Shown: positions 24,368-37,031 of the stretch, in pieces
How positions within the stretch are numbered: position 1 is the first letter of the stretch
Layout: each line of letters opens with the position of its first letter
Notes under the pieces: generated by a model
The model's database searches: none
What the model was told of the DNA's origin: nothing
What the model saw: the letters and a program-made list of their open reading frames with translations, nothing else
Source: Tethya wilhelma
Taxonomy: Eukaryota; Porifera; Demospongiae; Tethyida; Tethyidae
Length of the DNA: 64,000 bases
Assembly: GCA_964030475.1 (NCBI GenBank)
Contig: CAXIPT010000002.1
Span: 18,147,828 to 18,211,827, forward strand
Direction of reading: 5' to 3'
Translations under genes and position numbers: made by a program

Positions 24368-25210
24368 ATGGAGAGAGTCTTTTGCGGACATCACTGTAAG
24401 TTGGTTTAGCCTAAACTCAACCTCACTGTCTCTTCTAACGATTTTCGTCCTGATATTCACTGCAAGCTGTGCTGTTTTCTTTCTGTGTGCACTCACTGTA
24501 CAGCTCGTCCCTGCATCCTGAAGACAGGGGTTACAGAAGGACCGACGTATGGGACAAGTTTTTACATGTGTTCAAACTTCAAGAGCAGATGTTCATTTGT
24601 AGAAACTGCTAAAGAGTAAGTTGGGAAATCTTACACTGGTTTTAGAGTAAGATATTCTGTTATGAATTTAAATTTTATGTCTAATTTTTTTTTTATTGTA
24701 GTGTACTTCTAATGACATGCCCCTTGCATGGAGAAGTGGTTTCAGTGAGAACCTGGGACAGCAAGAGTCCTCAGAAGTAAGTTCAAATAGAACTGATAAT
24801 GGATAAGTTTTGGTCTTGGCCAGGTGTTCAGGGATGAGGGGGGAGAGAGAAGAGAGTTATGGAAGGGCTGTACTGATTGCATTCATTTACAATAACTATT
24901 TCTAACGTTGCGTGACAGGGGGGGTGAGGGAGGAGTGATCCTTTTCTGCTGTTTGGGAACAAATAAAATTCCAACTACAAGCAAATCCCAAACTACTTTT
25001 ACCAGGCATTCTTTTTTCCCTCTCCTTCTCGTGAAATTGGCCCTCTGAAACTAAGTTCCTTGTTGTGAATGTCATGGGGAGGGTTCTAGGTACTAGCCAA
25101 CCTTTGTAATAGACTATTAATGCGAAACCATACATCAAAAGCACAGCATAATATTATGTGTATACATCATCTTGTACTAGGTGAGTGACTTGAGTTGTAG
25201 GGCCTTAATC

Positions 25211-25241
<31 letters not shown>

Positions 25242-28200
25242 AAAGATTCTGCAATAAGATTTGCATGGATACACAAATAGCAAAACTACATACTAAGTGT
25301 ACCCAGACTACAGTTATCGATACTATAACAAATACAGCAAACAGATAGAGAGCATAATGACAGATTAATGAATATGTTGTGTCCTGATGTATTTTCAGAA
25401 TCAACTATTTCTGTCCGATGAAAACTGGATCAAAGTGTGGCTCCATTATAATAAACACCTCCCACCAGGTATTTTATTTAACTTTTATGGTTACATACAC
25501 GTATTTATAAATTATTATGTGTGCGACTATTATCTTCTTGTATGTGTACTTGTGAAGAGCGAAAAGGAGAATTTGGAACCTGAAATAGCCTGTAGGTCCC
25601 ACATTTATTCTACAATATCCATCTCCTCTCTCTTTTACAATTCTCACGGTCTTTTTCTTTCTTGCTATAGCCACGGCTCAGAAGCCGGGTGCAACAACAA
25701 TATCGAAGTACATGTCCCTGCAGACTCCAGCTGTTTTCTCTGACATAGACTCTGAGCCCGGTTCTGGAACCAAGCCCACCTCTAGTGGTGAGGGGGAGGA
25801 CAAGTACACACCCACCTTATCAGGACGGGAGACTTCCCGCTCTAACGATAACCACCTTTCTAGTGACGAGTCTTCTCTCAATGGCCAGCTGTCCCCCATT
25901 AGGAGAGTCGTGTTTTCCAACACTGATGAAGATAGCTCCTGTAATTCACCTGATAAGATTATAGGTGAAGAAGAGATCGGTGGACAGCAACCCTCAGATC
26001 TGTCGTCATCCTTGTACATTGTCCCCAAGCCTCCTGATACGACTGGACTGAGCATGCTCAGTGCGATATCTGAAGACTCCGTACAGCATGATACCAGCCA
26101 TCCACCTGGTAGTACTGAAGATGGTGTGGAGTTGATTGGAGAGGTGTATGAACAGCCAGAGTCCATTGATTCCACTCTGGACTCACTGCATGAGGAGGTG
26201 GCCGTCCCGGAAGAAGATGGCTACCAACCGGGAGAGGAGTCTGAGAGCATGCTCTATACTTCTGCACTGGAGTTCCTGGGAAGTGACAGAAAGAGTGGCT
26301 ACAACTACAGCAGCAGCAACAGACAAGATGTCAGTGATATGGAGTTCACTGAGAGTCACAGTGCCATGGAGGAGAGCCTGGATAATGGACCATCTCTCTC
26401 TGAAGAGGATGAGAATCGCGGCAGCTCCCCTCCCAGTCCCTCCTCTCACCACGTGGTGGCACAGACTCACTCCTACCGGGACTCAAACTACCAGTACAAT
26501 TCTGATTCCGATGATGAAAACTCTACTTCTTGTAACACAACATCTGTGCGTTCGGAGTCATCCGATTCTCAGTCCAACACTCCTTTTGCTAGTCGGTCTC
26601 CATCACCCTTGAAAGAAGATCTTTCCACTTCTGGGCCTCAATCCTTTGATGCCTCAGTATTAGTTGATGGTAAATGTCCTACCAATATTGGTAGCACTCC
26701 ACCAGAGAGTTTCTCTGCTAGTCAGTCACCATCACCTTTGAAAGAAGAAGAACCAACCACTTCTGGTCCTCAATCTCATGATGCCTCGGTTACAGTCATA
26801 GCTGACAGCAAGAGCCCCACTGACATCAATAGAGACCCTCCAAAGAGCTATTGCAAAGGTTCCCCCCAGTCTGAGAATGTGGTATACCTTCAAGATGATC
26901 ATCGTGAGCACTCTGATCAGTCTGTTGTTAGTCCCAACTCCAGTCACGAAACAAGTACCAGCTCCGATTCCAAAGCTAGTCCAATTTCTTCGGACATTGA
27001 GCCTATTTTAGTTTCACCGTCCTCTGTTCCCAAAGCCTCCCCTCCTAGCCCTCCTCCAGTGGTGCACAAAGAGACGGTGAAAGAGAAGTCAGAACCAGAG
27101 TTCAAAGTTGGCCACCAAGGTCGGACGCTACTTAGACAGTATGAGCAAATTGAGGTAAATCATGGAGGCGTGTGTGTGTGTGTGTGTTGTGATGATCTAT
27201 CTCTCTGTAGACATTGATTCGTACACTGAGTGACAAGTTGCCTGATGGAGGAGCCCAGCTTAGAACACACAGAGATGCCATTGTGAAACGTCTTGAGCAC
27301 TTGAAGAGGGCTGTGCCAGAGATAGACCCTCAAGCCAGCAAGAATGTTGCCATGACTACTTCCAGCAACCGACTCACCTACAATGCTAGAATGCTCACCA
27401 CAGGAGCAGTGGAGCAGCTTCATTCGTGAGTTGTACACACTGTACACACATAATATCTTGATAGTTTCAAGTTTGCTTCCCTCTCAGTTGTTTCCTTAGT
27501 ATAATATTATAATATCTGTATTGTATAAGTTGTGCAGGTGATTTTTTGTTTATTTTTTGTTTTTTGTTGTTTTTTTTTTCATTCCAGTTCTCTGGAGAAT
27601 TGTCCTGGAATCACCACCCTGGCTGATGATCCAAATGGACTTAGAGTTGATCTTATGAGGCATCAGAAAAGAGCTCTGGCTTGGATGAAGTGGAGGGAGA
27701 CACAGACACCCAGCTCCGGTATTCTGGGTAAGGTAGAAGGATACTGGTGATGGCACTAGTGGAAAATGTGTGTCTTTGTTTGATTCCCATTCCATGCAGC
27801 TGATGACATGGGACTGGGCAAGACATTGAGCATGCTCTCACTGGTACTGAGTGAGAAGAGCGAGAGGAAACCCAAGGTTGATGAGGATTGGACAAAACCC
27901 TCTGGTCAGTAGAGAAGTCATAATGCACACACACACACACAAACTATTGCAAGTGAAGTTTTTGGACTTGTAAAGTGCATCCATACATCCAATGTATGTA
28001 AGTTTTCACATTGCTACTGGTTGGCCTTCCTTCCTTCAGGACTGGTCAGATCCCCGGGGACGCTGGTGGTGTGTCCAGCCTCTCTCATGATGCAGTGGGA
28101 GAGTGAAGCGAGGAGTAAGCTCCACCCCATGGCCCTGAGGACCAATGTCTACCATGGAAGTGGGAGATGTGGATTCCCTCACGAGTTAGTACAGTAAAAA

Positions 28201-28459
28201 TAAATGATGCTATTTCAATGTTTGTATGCTACACATAATACAGATTAATCATGTATGGTATGTATTGATGCCTCAGATCTTGGTCTGTTTCCCTACAGAC
28301 TTGCATCCTATGACCTTGTGATAACCACCTACAGCATCGTAGGTATTGAGTCGGCCTCTTGCGAGGGGGAAGACGATGAGGTATGTGTGTTGCTACGTAC
28401 TCATCTCAGATTGAAGGAGAGAAGAGGGCAACATGTACTGAATGTCTGCTCCACTCACA

Positions 28460-28490
<31 letters not shown>

Positions 28491-29910
28491 CACGTAGCCT
28501 CAGCCTCCTGCTCGGGATGGAGCCAAGAAGAAGAAGAAGCGTACCTCACCTCACACCACGTTGTTCAAGGTCCACTGGAGGAGGGTCATTCTGGACGAGG
28601 CCCACGTTATCAGGAACCCCAAGAGTGGCCAGTCCATAGGGGCGTGCAGGCTCAAGAGTGGTACGTGTAAAGTAGGGGATATTGTTATCAATACAGTTTG
28701 GTCCCTGCAGCTCTCCAAAGCATATCCCAAAGAATTGACTGTGTAGTAGACTTTTCTATAGGACTTCATCTTATGTTTGTTTGGCTGATATAATCTTTGG
28801 TTGATGTTGCTAGATTGCCGATGGGCTGTGACCGGGACCCCCATCCAAAATAACCTAAAAGACTTCTACAGTTTGATAAAGTTTATTCGACTTGCTCCAT
28901 TTGACGACTTCCGTGTGTGGAAGGCAACTGTTGAGAGAAAAGGTGACTAGTCAAACAGAGCATGCTAGACATTTTACTCGTGTTGTACATCTCCAGGCTC
29001 ATCATTCACATCCTTCTTTTTTTTTGAAACAAGCTCTGTCGTTTGTTTCTCTCCAGGCACTCTGGGCATGCAGCGGCTGAACACCATGGTGTCCAGTCTG
29101 GTCCTTCGTCGCACTAAGGAGGACTTGAGTGATGAGCTGTGTCAGTTGAAGCTCACTGACAAGACTGTAGAGACCCACAAGATAAAGCTGGCAGAAGAAG
29201 AGGACAGGGTGTACAAAGTTCTCTTTGCCGAGGCCAGGTGAGAGTTGAACGATCCACCACTAAGATCTGTCAGTTGATGATGATGTTGTTGTTGTTGTTG
29301 TTTGTTCTTTTTTCAAGTGTTCATTGTATTTTTGTTGCATTGGCTAAAATTTTCATCATCTATAAAGTTATGTTCTTGTGCTAGTCATGTAGCTAGGCAA
29401 CTCAGTGGTTCAGTTGTGTTGTTTCTCTCTCTACTCAGGAAGGTGATGTACCACTGGTTGCAAGAGCAGGGTGAGGATGCCCACCTGCGGGGGTCAGAGG
29501 ACACTAGTGGTGGGGGGCCAGAGAATGGCAAAGGAAGAGAAGAGACGGATGAGCCAGACCTCCCTCCCGAGGTGACCAGACTCATCAGGAGTGTACTGAG
29601 TCCGTGTCTCCTCAGTACTGCCAAGGGACGATGTGTACTGTCTCTGTTGCTAAGGTAATGAGACAGAGAGATATGAGAATTTCAGTAGTTGCTAGAGTTT
29701 TCTGCACTGTTGTTATAACTGGACTTTAGCATCTTGGTAATCTCCCTCCTTTGTTGTAGGCTTCGTCAGTGCTGCAGTCACCTCCAGCTGTTGACCAGGG
29801 TTCCCAAGCCAGCTGAGGGAGACCAGGATGAGCTCGACCTCACGCTAGCCATGGGTGCTCTCCAATTAGAAAGTGGCTCTGCCAGTCAATCCTCTTCGAA
29901 TGATATTGAG
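24368..29910 (+). CDS. TTF2: Transcription termination factor 2, C-terminus missing
   Basis: Exons at 24368-24395, 24504-24615, 24702-24776, 25399-25468, ~25682-27154, 27211-27425, 27588-27727, 27800-27904, 28040-28184, 28299-28380, 28498-28660, 28814-28942, 29057-29237, 29439-29654 and 29760-29910 join in phase. The N-terminus has two GRF zinc fingers ([20 protein letters not shown]...; [15 protein letters not shown]). A long Ser/acidic disordered exon follows, then the first SNF2 ATPase lobe: Walker [34 protein letters not shown] and LRRTKEDL. The order and wording match animal TTF2, an ATPase that releases RNA polymerase II transcripts at mitosis. The second helicase lobe (motifs V and VI) should follow [10 protein letters not shown] by ~300 residues but is not found: downstream is repeat DNA and the gap at 33827. 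The gene is therefore incomplete here, most simply through assembly. Confidence 0.92.
25207..25236. repeat. Poly-T tract in TTF2 intron
   Basis: A T homopolymer of about 26 bases lies in the 620-base intron before exon 25399-25468. The intron otherwise holds no recognised feature. Confidence 0.85.
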
Positions 29911-31620
29911 GTAGGTTTATTAAGCCTTGGCGCGTGCGTAGCACGTGCAGAGGGTTACGGTAGTCGTTTTGTCTGTCTGTCTGTCCCATCGAAATCTCAA
30001 GAAAGACAGCTCTAGCGACAAAATTGATGGTACTTACGTTCATAACTCTGAATGATCTTGTAAAAATATATTTTTTGCTGTCCAAAACACTGTAGTTCTT
30101 GAATTTTGAGGCTTTTGTGCTTCTTTGAGCGCTTAGCTTTGAGGCCACGCCTACTAGTTTGGTGTGCGTTATCTAGAATTTGTGTTGCTGCATGGCTCTT
30201 TGCATGCATGGCTGTTGGTTAGTGTTTGGCAAGACAGACATGAGTGGGTCTGCTTTCTATGTAAGCATATAGGGCATGCAAAGACTTTACACAAGCTATA
30301 GATCATTATAGCTAATGCATCTGTGGTTAGCCAGGCTCTTACTGAGGTCCAGCCAGACTTTGATGGCAGCTGAGTATTCCAATGCATGTACATAACCGTA
30401 GCAGAGCTCATCTGGTTTATAGTCTGTAACATGTGCTGCTTCACCATAGCCGTGTTAGCTATGCCGGCCACTAGATGGATCATAGCCTGTAGTTTGAAGT
30501 TTTCAGTGATACTGAGTTATGTTACACTCTTTTACACTGTATGCATATAAGTGTGGTAGCTAGTTGAGTGCGCCTGGTGCCTTCATTTTAATGAGAAAAG
30601 GTTCTTGGGTTCTCCACTAGTTTTAATGGGAAAGGTTCTTGGGTTCTCCAGTAGTTAAGCCTCGGCGCGTGCGTAGCACGTGCAGAGGGTTACGGTAGTC
30701 GTTTTGTGTGTGTGTGTGTGTGTGTGCGTCGGTTACTAAATTATCTCAAGAACGGCAGCTCTAGAGTCAAATGGAAGGTACTTACGTTCATGAATCGAAA
30801 TTATCTTGAAATTTGACGTGTAGAATCTTGCAAAACGCTGTAGTTTCTGAGATCTGAGGTTTTTGTACATTTCTGAGCGCTTTGGCTTCGAAACCGCACC
30901 CATCGATCACGCCCTATGTGGTGTGCGTTATCTAGAACCACAGTTGAGCTTGGATGGGCAGCATGCAGATGCAGAGGCGGTGTGTTGGGCCAGTTTCACT
31001 GAATCTTTAGCTTAGTACCTCAAGTGAAATAGCACTTTGTAGAACTATCATACATAATATATAGTACTGAGCTTAGATATAGGCCTATGCTGGTGTGTTT
31101 TTATGGCTTCACTGTTCAGTGTGCTTGGACAGCCGGGCTGCCAGCAGCAATAGCAACTACTATGATGAGTGTGACCTGTCATGCAAAACTAGTTACACTG
31201 CAGATACTTATTTCACATCATATCAGTGAAGTGTAAACTGACCGAAAAGTTTGCCCTTCCGCAATCATGCAATTTTCTCAGAAACCGGGCAGTCAGTTCA
31301 GTCACCGTCTAGCCTAGTAGCTGGGCAGCCAGGCTCACTGACTGTAACTCAGTAAGCTGACATCCTTGATTGGCCACGGCAGGTCAATTGGGAATTATTT
31401 TGCCTTTTCAAGATGACATCATGGGATAGACCAGGCCAACACTTAATCTACATATGAAGACATTTTGGCTATTTTAGGACATTAGCCTAGACAACAATCA
31501 AAGGAAGGTGTAATTAACACCTAGGTACCTTAAAACACAGTGTTTATTAGCACCTTTACCATGAAAGAGAAGCAACCAAAAACTACTCCCTTGATTTGAC
31601 TGAACTAAACAAACATGTAT
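29911..31620. repeat. Repeat-filled TTF2 intron or flank
   Basis: Two dispersed copies of one repeat lie at about 29918-30185 and 30655-30945. Both start aagcc(t/c)(t/c)ggcgcgtgcgtagcacgtg and continue with gagggttacggtagtcg and tacttacgttcat. I see no exon of the missing TTF2 helicase lobe between or after them. Confidence 0.65.
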
Positions 31621-31631
31621 TCAGTTCCATT

Positions 31632-32140
31632 ATAACACATTATGAAATTACCCTTCCGTTTATGAAATAGGGCTTGCTAAAATTTATAGACTTTTTGGTA
31701 AATTTCGACATTTTTAAAATTAAAACTGAAAAAAAAATTGCTAAAAAATAACATGCTGCTTTTGCCAGAAAAAAATATCATCTTTAGAATATAAGAATTT
31801 TTCGAAAATTTTAGCTAAACAAAGTGAAATGTTGCATATCTATGAGGTGTACAAATTTGTACACTTTCTCAAATTTTGAAGGGTGTACAAATTTGTACAC
31901 CCACTCAAGATGTAAAAAATTTGTACAAATTTATATACCATTGGTCAGGTCAAGGGTGTACAAATTTGTATACCCATGTCAGAATTCACACACCTTTGTT
32001 CAACTTTGGACACTTTATGTAGGATTTTGTCAAGATTTGAAATAATTAAGACTTGTATGCTGAAATTTTACAAAAACTTAGTGAATTTTAGCACCCTCTC
32101 ATACATTGTATAAACGGAAGACCAATTCCATAATGTGTTA
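31632..32140. mobile_element. MITE with palindromic gtacaaatttgtac repeats
   Basis: The ends form an imperfect inverted pair (ataacacattatgaaatta...ccgtttat and ataaacgga...ccataatgtgtta). Within it, at about 31848-31975, a 14-base self-complementary motif, gtacaaatttgtac, or close variants occur four times in unevenly spaced tandem. Confidence 0.65.
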
Positions 32141-32183
32141 AGTACGATTTTGACAAAAATTACCATTTTCCAATTTNATTATA

Positions 32184-32789
32184 CAGTCGAACCTCCGATA
32201 ACGGACCCTCCCAACAGCGGACAACCTCTCTATAGCGGACAGTAGCTGTGCTCCCGGACGAAATCCCCATTACTCAATACAAAAAAAAACCTCCAAACAA
32301 GGGACACTTCTCGATTCCGAACAACGGACAAACTCCTGCTCCCGAACCGCAATTTTGATTGAAAAGCGCTTCTAATATCGGACAAACAGGAAACCACACC
32401 CTCATTATTATCACGTGCATGCGCATATAATTTTGTAATGTTAGAGAAGGTGCGCGCGGTCAGCTTCTGGATCTTCTAAACGGCAGGAATTCTTGATGTC
32501 CTGGTGGAAAACAAGACCCTTGGGATGGTTGTTAACTGGGTAGTTGTCTCTCTCTTCATCAACACAGACTACAAATTATCAATTCCATGATTATTTCCAC
32601 TCTGCCTAGGAATCCTGGTAGATCTTCCATGGTATACTGCATACTGTGCATAGCTAAATATGTGCCAGAATGTCAAATAAAAGGTGCTTTAGGTGAAAAA
32701 TAAAAAACCTCCCAACAGAGGACAACCTCCGAATAGAGGACAAATTAAAGCCATGCTCCGAAAGTGTCCCTTGTTCGGAGGTTCGACTG
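32184..32789. mobile_element. Tigger/pogo-like nonautonomous DNA transposon
   Basis: The ends are cagtcgaacctccgataacg and the complement ggaggttcgactg, flanked by TA duplications, with subterminal repeats of cggacaacctc. These features are typical of Tc1-mariner/pogo (Tigger) MITEs. It is about 606 bp with no transposase frame. A smaller relative is at 37704-37923. Confidence 0.8.
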
Positions 32790-32842
32790 TACTATTGTTT
32801 ATGTTTGAATATTCTCAAGTTCTATGTCATTGTTATAAATAC

Positions 32843-33272
32843 AAGTAGTAAAAATTTCAAAAAAATCAGTAGTGTAGGAATGGGCAGTGCGGTAAAAAGT
32901 ATTGGAACAAGGCATGTCTCAAAACTCTCAATTTCGGCACATGACTACTTCATTTTTATTCTTGTCAGTTGATCCCTCCTATATAAGGATCCCGCTAAGT
33001 GTCGTAAATGCAACGATCTGTACAATTATAATAGTGCGGTAGCTTATTTAATTTATTGTATTGGTTCAAATTCCTAGTAATTAGTAGGCTAAGCAGTGGA
33101 GCAAACTATAACAGACAGGTAACTTAAACTGGACTGTTAGCCAAGAGTTGGGTATAAAAAATGAAGTAGTCATGTGCCGAAATTGAGAGTTTTGAGACAT
33201 GCCTTGTTCCAATACTTTTTACCGCACTGCCCATTCCTACACTACTGATTTTTTTGAAATTTTTACTACTTG
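32843..33272. mobile_element. Palindromic MITE, family with copies at 48.7 and 52.3 kb
   Basis: The arms of roughly 125 bases contain gtaggaatgggcagtgcgg and tattggaacaaggc and their complements, around an AT-rich centre. Relatives are at 48705-49045 and 52246-52590. The copies here and at 52 kb are followed by the same ~550-base flank, so they may be part of a larger unit. Confidence 0.75.
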
Positions 33273-34604
33273 TTCATTCACTTTTTGCAACACTACAGTG
33301 TGGAAAATTATTAGAGACTGGTTAGTCTTTACAAAAAACTTGAGTACATTAAGTAGAGGAGGCTAAGGCGCATGCGCATAATAATGCCACGTGGATAATG
33401 ACCTTTGAACTCTACAAGAAGATGGCTACATTGAAGTACATGAATTTATACTCTCAGTTTTAAAGCTTTCTAGTTTTTGTTTAGGCTTATTTGTGATGAA
33501 AACGAGTATCAAGGAATGTAGTACCTATGAAAAAGAACTTACCGTGGCTTTGTGCTGTCAAAGTTGGCTCAACACATTCTGGTTCTCTGGAAATGCTTTT
33601 CAAGTAAGTCAGTTAGGAAGTACGTACGTAAGTTAGAAGAACAAAAATGGCACTATGGTGGCTTCCCACTAGCGCTCTCTACGAGTGCTGAGGAAACTTT
33701 TTGCGAGTTTCAAGCCTTGCCAGCAGTTGGTAATCTGTTAGTGAGAGCCTCTGAGCAACTTTGAAAGTTTGATTTTGTTTGACTAGATTTTTATGGTGAC
33801 CAACATTTTGTATTGTGTCTATGGGANNNNNNNNNNNNNNNNNNNNNNNNNNNNNNNNNNNNNNNNNNNNNNNNNNNNNNNNNNNNNNNNNNNNNNNNNN
33901 NNNNNNNNNNNNNNNNNNNNNNNNNNNNNNNNNNNNNNNNNNNNNNNNNNNNNNNNNNNNNNNNNNNNNNNNNNNNNNNNNNNNNNNNNNNNNNNNNNNN
34001 NNNNNNNNNNNNNNNNNNNNNNNNNNNNNNNNNNNNNNNNNNNNNNNNNNNNNNNNNNNNNNNNNNNNNNNNNNNNNNNNNNNNNNNNNNNNNNNNNNNN
34101 NNNNNNNNNNNNNNNNNNNNNNNNNNNNNNNNNNNNNNNNNNNNNNNNNNNNNNNNNNNNNNNNNNNNNNNNNNNNNNNNNNNNNNNNNNNNNNNNNNNN
34201 NNNNNNNNNNNNNNNNNNNNNNNNNNNNNNNNNNNNNNNNNNNNNNNNNNNNNNNNNNNNNNNNNNNNNNNNNNNNNNNNNNNNNNNNNNNNNNNNNNNN
34301 NNNNNNNNNNNNNNNNNNNNNNNNNNNNNNNNNNNNNNNNNNNNNNNNNNNNNNNNNNNNNNNNNNNNNNNNNAAAAATGGCATTATTGTGGCTTCCCAC
34401 CAGCTCTCTCTACGAGTGCAGAGAAAAGTTTCTGTGAGTTTTAGGCCTTGCATGCAGTTGATAATCTGTCAGTGGGAGCCTCTGAGCAAGTTTGAAGACT
34501 CAATTTTGTTTGGTTAAATTTTTATGATCATAAACATTTTGTATTGTGCCTATGGGACATTCGGTCCATTCCTACTATACGTACTACCGTACGTATGATG
34601 TAAG
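33273..34604. mobile_element. Long repeat unit interrupted by the assembly gap
   Basis: Sequence on the left of the gap (33640-33826) and on the right (34374-34604) are two copies of the same motif series (aaaaatggca...ggcttcccac...gcgctctctacgagtgc). The right copy ends in the inverted-repeat terminus catacgtacggtagtacgt (as its complement). Related copies lie at 47355-47697 and 52587-53222. The gap therefore falls inside tandem or nested copies of one repeat. Confidence 0.7.
33827..34373. other. Assembly gap (547 Ns)
   Basis: A run of Ns. Both flanks are copies of the same dispersed repeat, so the gap size and the linkage across it are uncertain. Confidence 1.
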
Positions 34605-34764
34605 ACTTAGTGTTAACCCACAGACTCATAACAATGAGATTATATTCCACACACATAAATTATGATGATAACTATAGCCATGCCAGGAATTTTCAAGTTA
34701 CTGTTAATTTATAACTGCATGATCATAGTAAATTGTAGCATGATGATGAAAAGTTTAAACTTAC

Positions 34765-37031
34765 GTCGATTACACCTAGGTCCAGCCCAACCAGTACCAG
34801 AGCAGTCACAAACGTTTGGATGAACACACACTCCACCATTTAAACAGTAATTTTCCTCACAGACAGCTACAGAAAATGATTGAAATATTCATTCATACGA
34901 AGTGTGCCTACAAAACCAGTTCCTATAATTATTAACCTTGTTCACACGTGGGCCCCTCCCAATCTTCAGTACACGAGCAAACTCCAGTTGCTATGCATGT
35001 ACCTTGATTCTGACAACTAGGTGTGCAGATAGCTATAGTACATATACAGTACAAAATCTGACATTGGTGATCAAGAAAATTATTGAAATGCACACATGGA
35101 CATACGCTCATCACAACGTGCTCCAGTCCAGCCAGCTGCACAACCGCATATGCCTGGTGAAGTGCAAAGTCCGTTGTTTTGACACTCAGGAATACAAGAC
35201 TGAATGTTTGCAGGTGGTGGTGGACGGGGTGGACCTGATCAGTGAAGCAGTTATAAAAAGAGATGCATAAAATGATCGCCATGTGATCTACCTTGGTAGC
35301 AGTTCCTCCTGTCAGTAGATATGTACATTCCATCAGGACATGCACATGTAAAGAGGTCAGAACTAGTGTTGCTGAGTAGGCACATATGACTGCATCCTCC
35401 ATTGTTCTCTTCACATGGATTAGGAGCTGTATGGGATATTAAAAACAATAATGCTCATTGCTAGACTCAGATAGCATGTATGCTTGGTACTAAAAACCAT
35501 ATTGAGAAAGTTATAGTTGAAAACTAACCTGATGGCTGCCTCTCAACTGACACCATATGAATACCCATCGGATCAAGAATTAGATTTGAGATCACTGCTC
35601 CAAAGTTTCTTGGAGTGGTTACTGGTGCCGTTACAATTGCTCTTATTGACCAGTCAGTCCAATACAGGGCACCCCCAAAGAATGTGATTCCAAATGGATG
35701 GAGTACATACCTAGTGATCAAAACCCTTCGTCCAGAGCCATCAGTGCTTGATGCCTCAATCCTATCTAGAGAAGCATCGGCCCAATACAGTGTCTGAGTT
35801 GCATAATCAATGGTCAGTCCATTGGGCCAACCTAGCCCAGTTGTATGGAGTTTGACTAGTGCTGTGCCATCCATTGAAGCACGTTGTATACATGGATTCG
35901 CCCCCCAGTCAGTCAGATACATATTCCTGTATGAATTAAATTTAGACTTCATTTCTTAGCCTACTTGATCGATGATCCTTGCCTGGTAGTGGGATCTAGT
36001 ACAATGGCTCTGGGATTGCTTGTACTTCCTGTTCGAAACAAAAGCTTTCTGTTTCCAATAGGATCTATTACCTCAACAGTCTTGTGTCTGGCATCGGTCC
36101 AGTAAAGTTTTTTGGTTATCCAATCCCAAGCAATGCCATCTGTGTAGCCAATACATTTTCTATTATTAACATAATAGTACATTATAAAAGTAATATCTAT
36201 TGCTAACCTGCAACACCTCCACCAATATTTGCCATCTGCAATGGACTAGAACCATTCTCATATACAGCATACAATGCTCCCATTTGAACATCTGACCAAA
36301 ACAGTATATTATCTCTGCACAGTACAAAATTCATTTTGCAAGTCATATAAGTGACAAAAACTTGATGTAAAGATAATGCATAATAACAACAATATTAATT
36401 ATTATGCGTGCTTTTTTTTTCTAACCTGGCATCAAAATCACAAGATATTGCATTAGGTGCAGTGGCTACACCATCAACATTTTGGCCAGTTGAAAGTCTC
36501 AATGCTTGAGTTCCCGTTCCATCACGATTAATTTTCACCAAAAACTGTCTCATTGCAAAAAACAAATACGGCTGCTGCATTGCTGCAGAATGGGACATGA
36601 TTATTGGTGTATGCATCATGCTGTTGTGTCACTGACTGTATGTGAAAACATAAATCACTACTAGAAACTGCAAACCTGGTAATGATATGGGTTCAATTGG
36701 GTTGGCTTGGCGAGTTTGCCTCTGTAGACTTGTGCCAATGTTGAGGTCAATTTTTGTGATGGTCTTGTTAGTTTCCATGAAAGGGCCTCCATCTACATTG
36801 ACATTCAATTTGGGTGATGTCCATGCTGTTGTCTGTTCTTCAGCCTCCAGTAAGTATGGATTATTTGCAGTCAGGATTGATTCAGGTGATGGTAGTGGTC
36901 CAGAAAATACTGCCAGATATAGACGGATAAAAGGATTCAGTATTGTACAATAATTAGATTGGCATACCTGTGCTTGTCAGTGCTAAATAGAGCAGTGTTT
37001 GGCCTACTGCTGCAGACAACCACTTCATCAT
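34765..37031 (-). CDS. Secreted or membrane protein with LDLR class B propeller and EGF domains, partial
   Basis: Exons, minus strand: 36968-37031 (signal peptide [18 protein letters not shown]), 36676-36909, 36426-36582, 36208-36314, 35983-36139, 35529-35926, ~35292-35427, ~35100-35239, ~34938-35031 and 34765-34866. After an unassigned N-terminal stretch come LDLR class B (YWTD) repeats: [28 protein letters not shown] and LYWTDWS, consistent with a six-bladed propeller. An EGF of factor-Xa-inhibition type ([13 protein letters not shown]) follows, then EGF domains encoded one per exon (CQNNGLC, CQNQGTC, CLNGGVC). The pairing of a YWTD propeller with EGF is that of LDL-receptor/nidogen-type proteins. 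The donor after LDPTTR is GC. The 3' end is lost at repeats and the gap. Near copies of its last two exons occur at 59906-60173, followed there by more EGF exons and a stop at 58118. Confidence 0.8.

Noticed and set aside
25678..26470. Minus-strand frames of 95-165 codons opposite the large TTF2 exon
   Set aside because: They are shadows of the serine-rich TTF2 exon; no splice or domain support.
31820..32000. Regularly recurring gtacaaatttgtac as a CRISPR-like array
   Set aside because: The copies are unevenly spaced, imperfect, inside an inverted-repeat element, and the DNA is eukaryotic.
33552..33764. Frames at 33552-33764 and 52877-53119 with similar peptides
   Set aside because: The similarity follows from two copies of the same dispersed repeat, not from a conserved gene; a captured exon cannot be excluded but has no support.
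33791..34517. Long open frames spanning the Ns
   Set aside because: They consist of unknown residues; the flanks are repeat copies without coding signal.
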